Below are positions 36,682-45,852 of a stretch of 64,000 nt of DNA, piece by piece. Below the pieces are notes generated by a model, which worked only from the letters and a program-made list of their open reading frames with translations, was not told the origin of the DNA and did no database searches. Source of the stretch: Roseiarcus sp963741845 (GTDB lineage: Bacteria; Pseudomonadota; Alphaproteobacteria; Rhizobiales; Beijerinckiaceae). Position numbers and translations under genes: made by a program. Location of the stretch: positions 682,001 to 746,000 of the forward strand of contig CAVUJV010000016.1 in assembly GCA_963741845.1 (NCBI GenBank). Direction: 5' to 3'. The first letter of the stretch is position 1, and every line of letters begins with the position of its first letter.

Positions 36682-37503
36682 TCACGCCTGCGTCTGGAAG
36701 CCCGCCTGCTCGATCCAGACCGTCGAGTCGACCTTGTCCTCCACCGCGCCGGCCGAGCTTCGTACGAAGGCGGCGTCCTGGCCGTCGAAGCCAACGGCGA
36801 CCCGCACATAGGCGTCGTCCGGGCAGATGGGGGCGGTCGCGTCGAAACCGACCCAGCCAAGGCCGGGCGCATAGGCTTCCGCCCAGGCGTGGGCGCCGGC
36901 TTCGTCTCCGTCCTCCCTCCGCGCCCGGTAGCCGGAAATGTAGCGCGCCGGAAATTCGAGGTGGCGCGCGCAGGCGATGAAGGCATGCGCGAAGTCGCGA
37001 GCGTCGCCGCGCCTCAGCGCAAAGGCTTCCGCGGCCGAATCCTGCCCGTCCGTCCCGCCCGGCTCGAAGGCCATGACCTCATTCAGGGCGTTCATCAGAC
37101 GGTGCAGCGCGTCGAGCGGATCGGCCGCGCCAAGCGTCGCCTCGGCCGCAAAGGCGCGGAGCGCCCCGTTGGCGTGCGCGAGCGGGCTTTCGCGCAGATA
37201 CATCTCCACGGGCAGACGTTCGATCGCGCCGCGCACGACCCCCGCGGCATCGCTCGTCTCGACTTCGCCGCGCGCCGTGACCGTCACCTGGTCGAGCGGC
37301 GCGCCATGATGCGAGAAGGTGGAGAGGATGTTGCCGTGCGCGTCCTCCGTCTGACGAAGCACCGCGTCGAGGTCGATGCTGATCCGCCAGCCCAGAATGT
37401 ACTGACTGTCGAAGCTGGACGGGGTGAGCCTGAGGTTCTGGATCAGCATGCGCGCCGGCGGCGCGAAGCGATGCGCGATCTCGTGCAAAATGCGAATCCG
37501 CAT
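36682..37503 (-). CDS. transglutaminase-like protein lacking the catalytic cysteine
   Basis: A 273-residue cysteine-protease-fold protein. The bacterial transglutaminase-like core is clear: IRILHEIAHRFAPPARMLI at the N-terminus, then RRGDARDFAHAFIACARHL (164-182), GAHAWAEAY (203-211) with His205, and GFDAT with Asp221. The residue that should be the nucleophile (GVCxDFAH in active members) is Ala168. It is the last gene of a three-gene operon with an alpha-E protein and a circularly permuted ATP-grasp, a set found in many bacteria and proposed in comparative work to modify or ligate peptides. Its role here may be binding rather than catalysis. Confidence 0.88.
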   Translation of the reverse strand: MRIRILHEIAHRFAPPARMLIQNLRLTPSSFDSQYILGWRISIDLDAVLRQTEDAHGNILSTFSHHGAPLDQVTVTARGEVETSDAAGVVRGAIERLPVEMYLRESPLAHANGALRAFAAEATLGAADPLDALHRLMNALNEVMAFEPGGTDGQDSAAEAFALRRGDARDFAHAFIACARHLEFPARYISGYRARREDGDEAGAHAWAEAYAPGLGWVGFDATAPICPDDAYVRVAVGFDGQDAAFVRSSAGAVEDKVDSTVWIEQAGFQTQA

Positions 37504-37515
37504 GAGGCTTGCCGC

Positions 37516-38475
37516 TCAGGTGAAGAGATATTGTTCGGAGATCGTGCTGGAGAGGCGCGCGTTGTCCTCGATGAAGTCTGTGATGAACTCGTGCAGCCCG
37601 CCCTGGAAGATCTCCGTCATGCTCGACCGTTCGAGCTTCGCATGCATCGCCCGCGCCTGACGCTGTGCGACGCCGCTGCGCCCGTCGTCGCGCGCCAGAG
37701 AATCGAGCGCGCGATCGATGCTCTCATAGCAGGAGATCAGCGAGCGCGGCATGGCGCGCTTGACGATGAGCAGGTCGGCGATCAGCCACGGCTTCACCCG
37801 GTCGCGATAGACCCAGTGATAGGCGGTGGCGGCCGAGACGGCGCGCAGGATCGCGACCCACTGGAAATAGTCGAGCGATCCGCCGATCGGCTCGGTCGAG
37901 GGCAGCAGCAGGTGATACTTCACGTCGAGCAGGCGCGCCGTGTTGTCCGCGCGCTCGATGAAAATGCCGAGACGGTTGAACCAATAGGCGTCGTTGCGCA
38001 GCATCGTGCGGTAGCAGGCGCCGTCGAAGTCGAGCGAGGCCTTCTTGACGTAATCAAGGAAGCGGGTGAGCGCGAGCCGGTCGAGCGGGCGCGCGAAGCG
38101 ATGGCTGGCCTCGAAACGCTTGAGCTCGAGCCACGCGTCGTTGATCGCGGTCCACGTCTCGGCCGTGAGCGCGGTGCGGACCGCCCGGCCCGCCGAGCGC
38201 GCATTCTCGAGGCAATTGCAGATCGATGAAGGATTCGTGCGGTCGAAGGTCATGTATTCGACCGCGCTCTCCTCGTCGAGCTCGTTATGTCCGGCCATGA
38301 AACCGTCGTAGGCGCCGGCCGCGTTGAGGGCGCTTTCCCATTCGACGGTGCGGTCTCCCTCCGATTTCGGCAGATATTCGAGACGGATGGTCGCCTCGAT
38401 CGTGCGGGCGATATAATCGGCGCGCTCCATGGAGCGGGCGAGCCAGAAAAGGTTGTCGGCGGTGCGGGCGAGCAT
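37516..38475 (-). CDS. alpha-E domain-containing protein
   Basis: A 319-residue, mostly alpha-helical protein of the DUF403/alpha-E family, beginning MLARTADNLFWLARSMERAD, its hallmark, with a repeat in NDAYWFNRLGIFIERADNTA. Family members always neighbour a circularly permuted ATP-grasp and a transglutaminase-like protein; no biochemical function is established. It starts 5 bp after the ATP-grasp stop and ends 12 bp before the transglutaminase start, so the three are surely cotranscribed. Length and content are normal for the family. Confidence 0.93.
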   Translation of the reverse strand: MLARTADNLFWLARSMERADYIARTIEATIRLEYLPKSEGDRTVEWESALNAAGAYDGFMAGHNELDEESAVEYMTFDRTNPSSICNCLENARSAGRAVRTALTAETWTAINDAWLELKRFEASHRFARPLDRLALTRFLDYVKKASLDFDGACYRTMLRNDAYWFNRLGIFIERADNTARLLDVKYHLLLPSTEPIGGSLDYFQWVAILRAVSAATAYHWVYRDRVKPWLIADLLIVKRAMPRSLISCYESIDRALDSLARDDGRSGVAQRQARAMHAKLERSSMTEIFQGGLHEFITDFIEDNARLSSTISEQYLFT

Positions 38476-38480
38476 GGCGA

Positions 38481-39920
38481 TCAGGCCTCGTCTTCCGCGT
38501 CGTCCACGATCCAGGTGTCCTTCGTTCCGCCGCCCTGGCTCGAATTGACCACGAGCGAACCCTCCTTGAGCGCCACGCGCGTGAGGCCGCCGGGCACGAT
38601 GCGGACACCGTCGGTCCCCGAGAGAATGAACGGCCTCAGGTCGACGTGCCTTGGCGCGACGCCGCTCTCGAACGAGGCCGGACAGGTCGAAAGCGCCAGC
38701 GTCGGCTGCGCGATGTAATTGGTCGGATCGGCCTTGATCTTGGCCGCGAATTGCTCGCGCTGCACAGCGGTCGCATGCGGGCCGACCAGCATGCCGTAGC
38801 CGCCAGACCCGTTGACTTCTTTCACGACGAGTTCGTCAATATGTTCGAGCGTGTATTTGAGCCCATCCGCCTCGCGGCAGCGGTAGGTCGGGACGTTCTT
38901 GAGCAGCGGCTCCTCGCTCAGGTAGAAGCGGATGAGGTCGGGAACATAGGTGTAGATCGCCTTGTCGTCGGCGACCCCGGTTCCGATTGCATTGGCGATC
39001 GTCACATTGCCCGCCAAATAGGCGCCGACCAGCCCCGGCACTCCAAGCACGGACGACGGGTTGAAGACGAGCGGGTCCAAAAAATCATCATCCACGCGCC
39101 GATAGATCACGTCGACCCGGCGGGGGCCGAGGGTTGTGCGCATGAAGACCTGATCGTCCTCGACAAAAAGGTCGCGGCCCTCGACCAGTTCGACGCCGAG
39201 CTTGTCGGCCAGGAACGAGTGCTCGTAATAGGCCGAATTGAACGGACCGGGGGTCAGGATGACGATGGTCGCCTCGCCTCGATCCTTGCGCGGCGCGACC
39301 GACCGGAGGGTGGCGAGCAGCTGGTCCGGATAGTCGTCGACCGGCGCGACATGGTGGCGCGCAAAAAGATCGGGGAGAAGCCGCATCGTGACTTCGCGGT
39401 TCTCGAGCATATAGGAGACGCCCGAGGGAGTGCGGGCGTTGTCCTCCAGCACATAGAAGTTCTCGTCGTCCACCCGGACAATGTCGATGCCAGCGATATG
39501 CACCCAGAGGTCGTGCGGCGCGCGGCGGCCGATCATCTCCGGCCGATAATAGGGATTGCGCAGGATGAGCTCCCGCGGAATGATGTCCTCCTTCAGGATC
39601 GCGCCCGGCCCGTAGACATCGGTCAGAAACATATTGAGGGCCTTCACCCGCTGCGTGAGGCCCTCTTCGAGTTTGCGCCATTCGGCGCGGGAGATGAGGC
39701 GCGGGACGATATCGAAGGGGATCAGGCGTTCGGCGGCGTCCTTGTCGCCATAGACGCCGAAAGTGATGCCGATCCGGCGGAACATGTATTCCGCCTGCGC
39801 GCGGCGTGAAGCGAGAAGATCGGCCGGGGTGGTCGCCAGCCAGTCGGCGACCGCGCGATACAGGCCGCGGGGCTCGCTCGGCGGAAGCCCCATTTCGTCA
39901 AAAATCGCGCTACCCGCCAT
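38481..39920 (-). CDS. circularly permuted type 2 ATP-grasp protein
   Basis: A 479-residue putative ATP-dependent carboxylate-amine ligase of the DUF404/407 family. Visible stretches are VYGDKDAAERLIPFDIVPR, NPYYRPEMIGRRAP, YVLEDNARTPSGVSYMLENR, and the glycine-rich VVKEVNGSGGYGMLVGP of the ATP-binding loop. First gene of an operon with alpha-E and transglutaminase-like proteins. Work on related loci predicts peptide-bond formation to an unknown amine, perhaps glutamate chains. The long plus-strand open frames opposite it are shadows. Confidence 0.92.
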   Translation of the reverse strand: MAGSAIFDEMGLPPSEPRGLYRAVADWLATTPADLLASRRAQAEYMFRRIGITFGVYGDKDAAERLIPFDIVPRLISRAEWRKLEEGLTQRVKALNMFLTDVYGPGAILKEDIIPRELILRNPYYRPEMIGRRAPHDLWVHIAGIDIVRVDDENFYVLEDNARTPSGVSYMLENREVTMRLLPDLFARHHVAPVDDYPDQLLATLRSVAPRKDRGEATIVILTPGPFNSAYYEHSFLADKLGVELVEGRDLFVEDDQVFMRTTLGPRRVDVIYRRVDDDFLDPLVFNPSSVLGVPGLVGAYLAGNVTIANAIGTGVADDKAIYTYVPDLIRFYLSEEPLLKNVPTYRCREADGLKYTLEHIDELVVKEVNGSGGYGMLVGPHATAVQREQFAAKIKADPTNYIAQPTLALSTCPASFESGVAPRHVDLRPFILSGTDGVRIVPGGLTRVALKEGSLVVNSSQGGGTKDTWIVDDAEDEA

Positions 39921-39954
39921 CCCGAGAACCTGCCTCCGAGCACCCGGTCAATTC

Positions 39955-40639
39955 TTACGCCGGGCTCGCAACTTCCATGCCGAAACTCAACGCCCGATCA
40001 AGCGCCTCCTCGCCGCTCATCGCCCGCTCCGCGGGCCATGCCCGGAAATTCGCGCGAATGGCGAGCGCCGCCGCGAGGCGCGAGCGAAATTCCTCGCGGG
40101 AGATCGAAACGGCGCCGAGGCTCGCCAGATGCTCCGTCAGGAATTGCGTGTCGAGCAGGCGAAAGCCGCCGGTCCTCAACCGCGCGAACAAGTGAACCAA
40201 CGCCACCTTTGAAGCGTCGCGCGACCGGTGAAACATGCTCTCGCCGAAGAAGGCGCCGCCGAGGGTCACGCCATAGAGCCCCCCGACCAGTTCGCCGCTC
40301 TTCGTAGGCTTCGACCGAATGCGCGTGGCCGGCCTTGAAAAGCTCCGTGTACAGGCGGAGAATTTCGTCGTTGATCCAGGTCTTTTCCCGCTCGGCGCAG
40401 GCCAGCATCACCCCCCGGAAATCCGTATCGGCGACGACCCGGAACCGGTCGGAGCGGACGGTCTTCGCGAGCCGCCGCGACACGACGAGCCCATCCAGCG
40501 GGAATATCCCGCGCTCCCGCGGCTCGACCCAGTAGAGATCGCGCGCGTCGCGGTCTTCCGCCATCGGGAAGACGCCGATGGAATAGGCTCGAAGGAGAAG
40601 GTCGGCAGTCAGCTCGAAGGTTCGCGGACCGGCTCTCAT
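39955..40639 (-). CDS. aat: leucyl/phenylalanyl-tRNA--protein transferase (one frameshift in this sequence)
   Basis: Adds Leu or Phe from tRNA to N-terminal Arg/Lys of proteins, making N-degrons for ClpS-ClpAP. Two frames must be joined: LLLRAYSIGVFPMAEDR, YWVEPRERGIFPLDG and AGHAHSVEAYEE from the first, then VTLGGAFFGESMFHR, SKVALVHLFARL and GFRLLDTQF from the second. The break is one extra base at about 40294-40299 (GAAGAGCGGCGAA should read GAAGAGGGCGAA or equivalent, giving EEGELVGGLYG). The corrected protein is about 227 residues, normal for the family. clpS is also in this window. Confidence 0.9.
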
Positions 40640-40719
40640 GGGGACTGATCGTGGCGGCGGGGGATGACCGCGTCAAGACGAATCGCGGCAGGCGCCTTCC
40701 CGTTCGACGCAAGGAAACA

Positions 40720-42795
40720 TCACGCCGCCGCCGCCTCGCGTACAGGCCTTGGCCGCTTTTCGGCGAAAGCGAGGATCTGTGAACAGGCGTCGCCGAGCGC
40801 GGCGCCCGCCTCTTCGACCGCGCGCGGAAGCCTGGCTTCGGGCGCGGCGACGACGACGACGTCCGCAGCCTCCGCCCCGGCGCGCGCGGCTGGCGTGCGC
40901 CAGTCCGACGCATGGAGAACGACGAACGAATAGGCCGAGGCGAGTGCGGCGAAGACGTCCGCGAGCCCTTCGGCGCTCACCTCGCCACCCGAAGGAATGA
41001 CGTCGAGCGTCGACGAAAGATCGCGCTGGATCACTTTGCCGTAAGCGGCCCGGCCGGCCAGAAGATCCACGAGGCCCGGGATCTCCACCGCATCCCCATC
41101 GTCGCGGTCGAGAATATCCGACAACCAGTCCTGCGCCGCGCCAAGGTCGACCAGAAGCGTCGAGCCGCGCTTCGACAGGCTTCTCGCCGTCCCGAGCGCG
41201 AGCGCCAGCGCGCGCCCCGTTCCGCCGGCGACGACGAGCGCGGTGAGGTTCCTGTCCTGCGTCTTGAAGCGCATCAGCCGCGCCGCAAGATCGTCGGGCG
41301 CGCTCATGGCTCCAACCGCAAGGGCCCTGCGAGGCTCGAAGGCGGGCGGCGGTTCGGCGAAGTCGGTCTCGGGCGCCGCCGCCTTCCTGGGCGCGACAGC
41401 GGCCTCAGCCGCTGGGAGCGGCAAGGGCGCCGGCGGGGGCTGCAAGGGCGCCGATGCGGGAGCGCGCGTCGCGGTCGTGGCCTTATCCAAAGCCAGCGTC
41501 GCCGCCGCCGCGACCCCGACCGAAGAAACAAATGCGGCAAGCGTCGCGAGCAGCACGGTCGGCCACGCCTTCGGGAAGGTCGGCGTGCGCGGCGGCTCGG
41601 CGGTTGCGATGATGCGCGCGTCCGGCGTCTGGGCATTGTCCGCGTCGCGAGCGGCTGCTTCGCGATATTTCCGGAGATCGGATTCGAGCTGGTCGCGGGC
41701 GGCCCTGGCGTCCATCTCAAGCCCGCGCAGCCGCGCGTCTTCGACGGCGCCGGTCGCGACCGTCTTCGGTTGGGCGGCGAGCGCGGCGGAGAGCGAGGCT
41801 GCCTGATTGGAGGCGAGGGTCGCTTCGTTCTCCAGAAGCCGCGCATTGCGAGCCGCCGCGTCGTGGATCTGTCCATTCACGACGACAAGTTGCGCATTGA
41901 GGTCTTTCATCCGGGGGTGCAGCGGAAGGAGCGTGCGCGACGCTTCGGCGATCTCGGCCTTGAGCGTCGCGCGCTGCTCGGTCAGCCGGCGCATGGCGTC
42001 GTCGACGATCGAGGACGGCGCCTCGTCGAGCCGCCCGTCCTGTTCGAGCTTGCGCAGGAGCTGGACCTTCGCCTCGGCTGCGGCCTCGGCGGATCGCGCG
42101 GTCGCAAGTTGCGCATTGAGATCGGGAAGCTGCTGGGCCGGCGCCGTCTGGCCGTTCGCGCCCGCAAGCAGGCCGGACTCAGCGCGGAACGCCTCGACCT
42201 TCGCGTCAGCGTCCGCGACCTTGGCGCGCGATTCCTCGATCTCGCGCGACAGCCGCTCGCGCGCGGTCTTTGCGGCGAGCGCCCTGGCCTCCGTTCGCGA
42301 CTGCAGGAAGACCTGCGCCGCCGTATTGGCCCCGCGCGCTGCGAGCCCCGGATCGCGCGAGACGAATTCGATCCGCAGCCCATGCGAACGCGGCGCGGGA
42401 AAGACGGTGAGGCGGGAGAGAAACTTGTCAACCACGCGCTCGTCCGGCTTGCCGCCCGCGCCTTTCGCGCCCAACCGGTTGAACTCGGAATTGTCCTGAA
42501 GCCCGAGCCTTTCGACCGTCCTGCGGGCGAGATCGACCGAAGCCGCCGCCTCCGCCTGGCTCTGCAGCGCCTCGGAATCGATCGTCGATTCGCTTCCCCG
42601 ATCTTCGAGCAGCACCTTCGCGACGCCGGTATAGCGGGGCGGCGTCACCATGACGAAGGCCGTCGAGCCCACAGCGGCAAGCAGGGTCGGCCAGAAGATC
42701 CAGCGCCAACGCTTGCGCAAGCCCGCAGCGAGGCCCCCGGCCTCCATCGTCTGGCCGGCGCCCGAGGCCTCGCCGGTCGCTCCGCTCACGCTCAT
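40720..42795 (-). CDS. polysaccharide co-polymerase (Wzz type) fused to a degenerate BY-kinase-like domain
   Basis: A 691-residue inner-membrane protein that should control chain length or export of an exopolysaccharide. Helix 1 (KRWRWIFWPTLLAAVGSTAF) is followed by a Wzz domain (PPRYTGVAKVLLED), a long periplasmic coiled coil (about 165-360), and a second helix after PRTPTFPKAWP. A proline-rich linker leads to a C-terminal ATPase-like domain, but the Walker A lysine is missing (AGGTGRALALALG) and Walker A' is degraded (LLVDLGAAQDW). No tyrosine-rich tail exists. I infer a pseudo-kinase adaptor. Divergent from the Wza-type gene. Confidence 0.85.
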   Translation of the reverse strand: MSVSGATGEASGAGQTMEAGGLAAGLRKRWRWIFWPTLLAAVGSTAFVMVTPPRYTGVAKVLLEDRGSESTIDSEALQSQAEAAASVDLARRTVERLGLQDNSEFNRLGAKGAGGKPDERVVDKFLSRLTVFPAPRSHGLRIEFVSRDPGLAARGANTAAQVFLQSRTEARALAAKTARERLSREIEESRAKVADADAKVEAFRAESGLLAGANGQTAPAQQLPDLNAQLATARSAEAAAEAKVQLLRKLEQDGRLDEAPSSIVDDAMRRLTEQRATLKAEIAEASRTLLPLHPRMKDLNAQLVVVNGQIHDAAARNARLLENEATLASNQAASLSAALAAQPKTVATGAVEDARLRGLEMDARAARDQLESDLRKYREAAARDADNAQTPDARIIATAEPPRTPTFPKAWPTVLLATLAAFVSSVGVAAAATLALDKATTATRAPASAPLQPPPAPLPLPAAEAAVAPRKAAAPETDFAEPPPAFEPRRALAVGAMSAPDDLAARLMRFKTQDRNLTALVVAGGTGRALALALGTARSLSKRGSTLLVDLGAAQDWLSDILDRDDGDAVEIPGLVDLLAGRAAYGKVIQRDLSSTLDVIPSGGEVSAEGLADVFAALASAYSFVVLHASDWRTPAARAGAEAADVVVVAAPEARLPRAVEEAGAALGDACSQILAFAEKRPRPVREAAAA

Positions 42796-42948
42796 GACGC
42801 GGTTCCCACATGCGCCGCTTCGACGCGCTCCTGCGATATTCGTGCCGACATAGTTTCGGCGACGTTAAGGCGGAGCGCGCCGGGGCCGCGTTTCGTCTTC
42901 CTTAACCATAATTCCGATACATCCTGTCGCACGCGAACGGACGTTTTC

Positions 42949-43524
42949 ATGCCCTTTCTTCGACTTGTCGCGGCGATGCTGGCGCTGCTCGCGTTCGCCG
43001 CCTGCGCCGCGCCGCCAGAGGCCGTCGCGCCGCCAGAGGCCGTCACGCCTCCGGCCTCGCCCAGCGGCCCCTACCGTCTCGGAAGCGGCGACGGGTTGCG
43101 CATCATCGTCTTCGGTCAGGACAACCTGAGCAATTCCTACTCCGTCGACGGAAGCGGCATGATCTCGATGCCCCTCATCGGGCGGGTGCGGGCGCAGGGC
43201 CTGACGACAGCCGAACTTGAAAGGTCGATCGAGGCGCGCCTGCGGCAAGGCTATATCCGCGAGCCCAGCGTCTCCGCCGAGGTCGAGGCGTTTCGGCCCT
43301 TCTTCGTGCTCGGCGCGGTCAATTCCGCGGGTCTCTATCCGTTCATCAACGGCATGACGGTCCAGAACGCCGTCGCGGTCGCCGGAGGCTTTGCGCCGCG
43401 AGCGGTCGAGAGCGCGGTGGACATCACGCGGACGATCGACGGACGGTCGGTGACTTTCCCGGCGCCCCTCGCCTATCCCCTGCGGCCGGGCGACACGATC
43501 ACCGTGCGGGCACGCTTCTTTTAG
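42949..43524 (+). CDS. polysaccharide export outer-membrane lipoprotein, Wza/BexD type
   Basis: A 191-residue lipoprotein. The lipobox LAFAAC ends at Cys19, so it should be lipidated and reach the outer membrane. A duplicated PPEAV segment follows. The polysaccharide export (poly_export) domain has YRLGSGDGLRIIVFGQDNL and MISMPLIGRVRAQGLT, and a SLBB-like part (FFVLGAVNSAGLYPF, GMTVQNAVAVAGG). It is shorter than E. coli Wza and lacks the C-terminal membrane-crossing helix, as in many alphaproteobacterial versions. The ATG at 42949 lies inside a much longer open frame from 40912, whose upstream part is a shadow of the opposite gene. Confidence 0.92.
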   Translation: MPFLRLVAAMLALLAFAACAAPPEAVAPPEAVTPPASPSGPYRLGSGDGLRIIVFGQDNLSNSYSVDGSGMISMPLIGRVRAQGLTTAELERSIEARLRQGYIREPSVSAEVEAFRPFFVLGAVNSAGLYPFINGMTVQNAVAVAGGFAPRAVESAVDITRTIDGRSVTFPAPLAYPLRPGDTITVRARFF

Positions 43525-43525
43525 A

Positions 43526-43581
43526 GCCCCCGACCTAACCCGGGGGCCGAGGGCGCGAGCCTTCGCGGAATCCGCGCCCTC
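43526..43581 (+). terminator. tandem hairpins after the Wza-type gene
   Basis: GCCCCCG (43526-43532) pairs with CGGGGGC (43541-43547), and then GAGGGCGCG (43549-43557) pairs with CGCGCCCTC (43573-43581). The first begins one base after the stop codon at 43524. Neither stem is followed by a T-run. Confidence 0.6.
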
Positions 43582-43620
43582 GCGTTCGACCCGGCGGCGC
43601 GGTCATGCTAGCCGTCTGCG

Positions 43621-44115
43621 ATGCCGCCCTTCCTGGACATCGACGCCTTCGGCTCGCATTTGCCGCCAAGAGGCCGGCTGATCGGAATCGATCTCGGATC
43701 GAAAACGATCGGCCTCGCCCTCTCCGACATCGAGCGCCGCATCGCCACGCCGCTTCGCACGCTCAAGCGGACAGCGTTCAAGAAGGAAGCGGCCGAGCTC
43801 ATTGCGATCTTCGCCGAATTCGAGGTCGTGGGCGCAATCCTCGGCCTGCCGCTCGATCTCGAAGGCCGCGACACGCCGCGCAGCCAGTCGACGCGCGCCT
43901 TCGCGCGAAACCTCTCATCGGCGGTCGATCTGCCGATCGGCTTCTGGGACGAACGCTTCTCGACCGCTGTCGTGACGCGCTCGCTGATCGAGAATGACGT
44001 GTCGCGCAAGCGCCGCGCCGAGGTCGTGGATCGGATGGCCGCGGCCTATATTCTGCAGGGCGCTCTCGACCGACTGTCGCCGGACAAGATGGCCCCGACT
44101 TTTGTTCATGGATAG
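43621..44115 (+). CDS. ruvX: YqgF/RuvX family putative pre-16S rRNA nuclease
   Basis: A 164-residue RNase H-fold protein, known as YqgF or RuvX, needed in E. coli for 16S rRNA 5' maturation and annotated as a Holliday junction resolvase-like enzyme. The catalytic Asp24 is in IGIDLGSKTIGLALSD, the Glu in WDERFST and the last Asp in EVVDRMAAAYILQ. It starts at the ATG at 43621 soon after the Wza terminator hairpins. The TAG stop forms part of the first arm of the following hairpin. It is a separate unit from the capsule genes. Confidence 0.93.
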   Translation: MPPFLDIDAFGSHLPPRGRLIGIDLGSKTIGLALSDIERRIATPLRTLKRTAFKKEAAELIAIFAEFEVVGAILGLPLDLEGRDTPRSQSTRAFARNLSSAVDLPIGFWDERFSTAVVTRSLIENDVSRKRRAEVVDRMAAAYILQGALDRLSPDKMAPTFVHG

Positions 44116-44151
44116 TTCCCCACATATTTGTCGGGAACTACGACTTGTTTT
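44113..44151 (+). terminator. ruvX terminator hairpin
   Basis: TAGTTCCC (44113-44120, including the ruvX stop codon) pairs perfectly with GGGAACTA (44133-44140) across 12 bases, followed by CGACTTGTTTT, a short T-rich run. This fits an intrinsic terminator at the end of ruvX. Confidence 0.7.
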
Positions 44152-44251
44152 CCGAAAGCGAGTCAGCATTAATAGGTATTTAGGGGCATCGTAACGCGAA
44201 TTCGCTTAATGCACGCGTAGAGCCCGCAGATCGGGACAACGCAGTAACTTC

Positions 44252-44602
44252 ATGGTCAGCGAAGAGAGTTTCCAAAGGCGAAGAAGCGCAGGTCCTGCGC
44301 GCCCCATGAGTGGCGCGAAAAGGGCCGTTGCGAGGCCGTCCGGACAGGCGAGCGCCGCGAATCCGGAGTCGCTGGACATCATCCGCTACATCGCGGACAT
44401 GACCGCGCAGCTCGAGAGCATGGCGATCGCCGGCCACTTCGACATGCTGGCCTATTTCCTTGGCATGGCGAAAGCGGAAAGCGAGCTGTTGGTGCGAATG
44501 AGTTCCTGCCGAAGAGTCCGGCCTTGCCGAAGGCCCCGCGCAGGACGAGACGGCGCAGGATCAGGAACAGGACGAGTTCCACCACAACGGCTCGCTTGAG
44601 TA
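44252..44602 (+). CDS. small protein of unknown function (one frameshift in this sequence)
   Basis: About 116 residues. The central part, ESLDIIRYIADMTAQLESM and then HFDMLAYFLGMAKAESELL, is a helical module that I recall from small Rhizobiales proteins of unknown function. After SELLVRMSS the annotated frame turns into an Arg-rich run, whereas the frame shifted by one extra base (44490-44507) gives an acidic tail (AEESGLAEGPAQDETAQDQ) ending at TAG 44600-44602. The acidic version is more believable. An internal ATG at 44309 is an alternative start. It converges with dprA, whose stop is 11 bp away. Confidence 0.55.
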
Positions 44603-44612
44603 GGCCGCCCGC

Positions 44613-45849
44613 TTAGGCCGCGTCGCCAGCCGGCCGCAGAGCGACACGGTCGGCGCCGGAAAACTCGATTCGTCCCGCCAGCTCCAGCTCCATGAGCGCC
44701 ACCCGCACCTCGCGTGCGGATGAATCCGAGGCTCGCGCGAGATCGTCGAGCGAGATCGGAGAATAGCCGAGCAGCGCGACAATGCGTTCACGCGCGGCGC
44801 CTACCGAATCGCTCGCGCTGTAATGCGGCCCTGCGGCGTCATCGAACTCGTCCCCCGGTTGCGTGCGGGGCGTCATATCCGGATCGACGCCGAAGAGCGC
44901 CTGCTCGCCCCAGAGGGGCTCGCCCGCTTCCCCCGCTTCCTCAGCCGAGGAAAAAAGATCGCTCGGATGGGAAGGCGCGAGCGCCGAAACCACGTCGTCG
45001 GCGTTCGTGCAAATGCTGGCGCCCTGCTTCAAGAGAGCGTTCGTCCCTTCGGCGCGCGGGTCAAGCGGGGATCCCGGCACCGCGAAGACCTGACGGTTCT
45101 GCTCCAGGGCAAACCGCGCGGTGATGAGCGAGCCCGAGCCTCGCGCCGCTTCGACGATCACCGTGCCGAGCGAAAGTCCCGAGACGATGCGATTGCGCCG
45201 CGGGAAGTCACGGCCGCGCGGCTCCCATTCGACAGGCATCTCGGAGACGACCGCGCCATTCTCGATCATCCGTGGAATGAGGGCGACGGCCTCGGCCGGA
45301 TAGGGTTTCGCATGACCCCCGGCCAGCACGCCGACTGCGCCGGTCTCCAGGCTCGCCGCATGCGCGCGCTGGTCGATGCCGCGCGCCAGCCCCGACACCA
45401 CGACATATCCCGCATGGCCGAGGCCACGGGCCAGCCGCTCCGCGAAAGTCGAGTCCCGCGGCGGAGGCGTTGCGGGAGCCGACAATCGCCACAGCCGGCT
45501 TCTGCAGGATCTCCACCCGGCCGCTGACCGCAAGGACCGGCGGGGCGGAATCGATCTGGCGCAGGACAGGCGGATAGTCCGGCTCGCCAAGCGCGACGAA
45601 GCGGACTCCGAGTCGCCTGGCGACGGCCAGCTCACGCTCGACGTCGGCGACCGCGGCCACGCGGATCGGCCGGGACGCGCCGCCCCGTCGGGCGAGGTCG
45701 GGAAGCGCCTCAAGCGCAGCCCGCGCGCCTCCATAGGCGTTGAGCATCGCGCGAAAGGTGCGCGGCCCCACGTTCTCGCTGCGGATAAGGCGGATCCAGT
45801 CGAAGCGCTGCTCGTCGGACAGCCTGTAGCCGGCGGCTCGCTTCGCCAT
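44613..45849 (-). CDS. dprA: DNA processing protein DprA (one frameshift in this sequence)
   Basis: Binds incoming single-stranded DNA and loads RecA during transformation. The corrected protein is about 411 residues. The N-terminal SAM-like part is followed by the Rossmann domain: VAIVGSRNASAAG, VSGLARGIDQRAHAASLE, VLAGGHAKPYP, FPRRNRIVSGLS and EAARGSGSLITARFALEQ. The C-terminal winged-helix domain (VALLGYSPISLDDLARASD) is present. The frame breaks at 45445-45447, where AAA on the plus strand (TTT on the coding strand) should be two bases, giving GLDFAERLARGLG. It follows plsY by 3 bp. Confidence 0.9.
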
Positions 45850-45852
45850 GCC

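Noticed and set aside
40912..42948. Long N-terminal extension of the Wza-type gene
   Set aside because: The extension overlaps the Wzz-type gene on the other strand; the lipoprotein signal at 42949 marks the true start.
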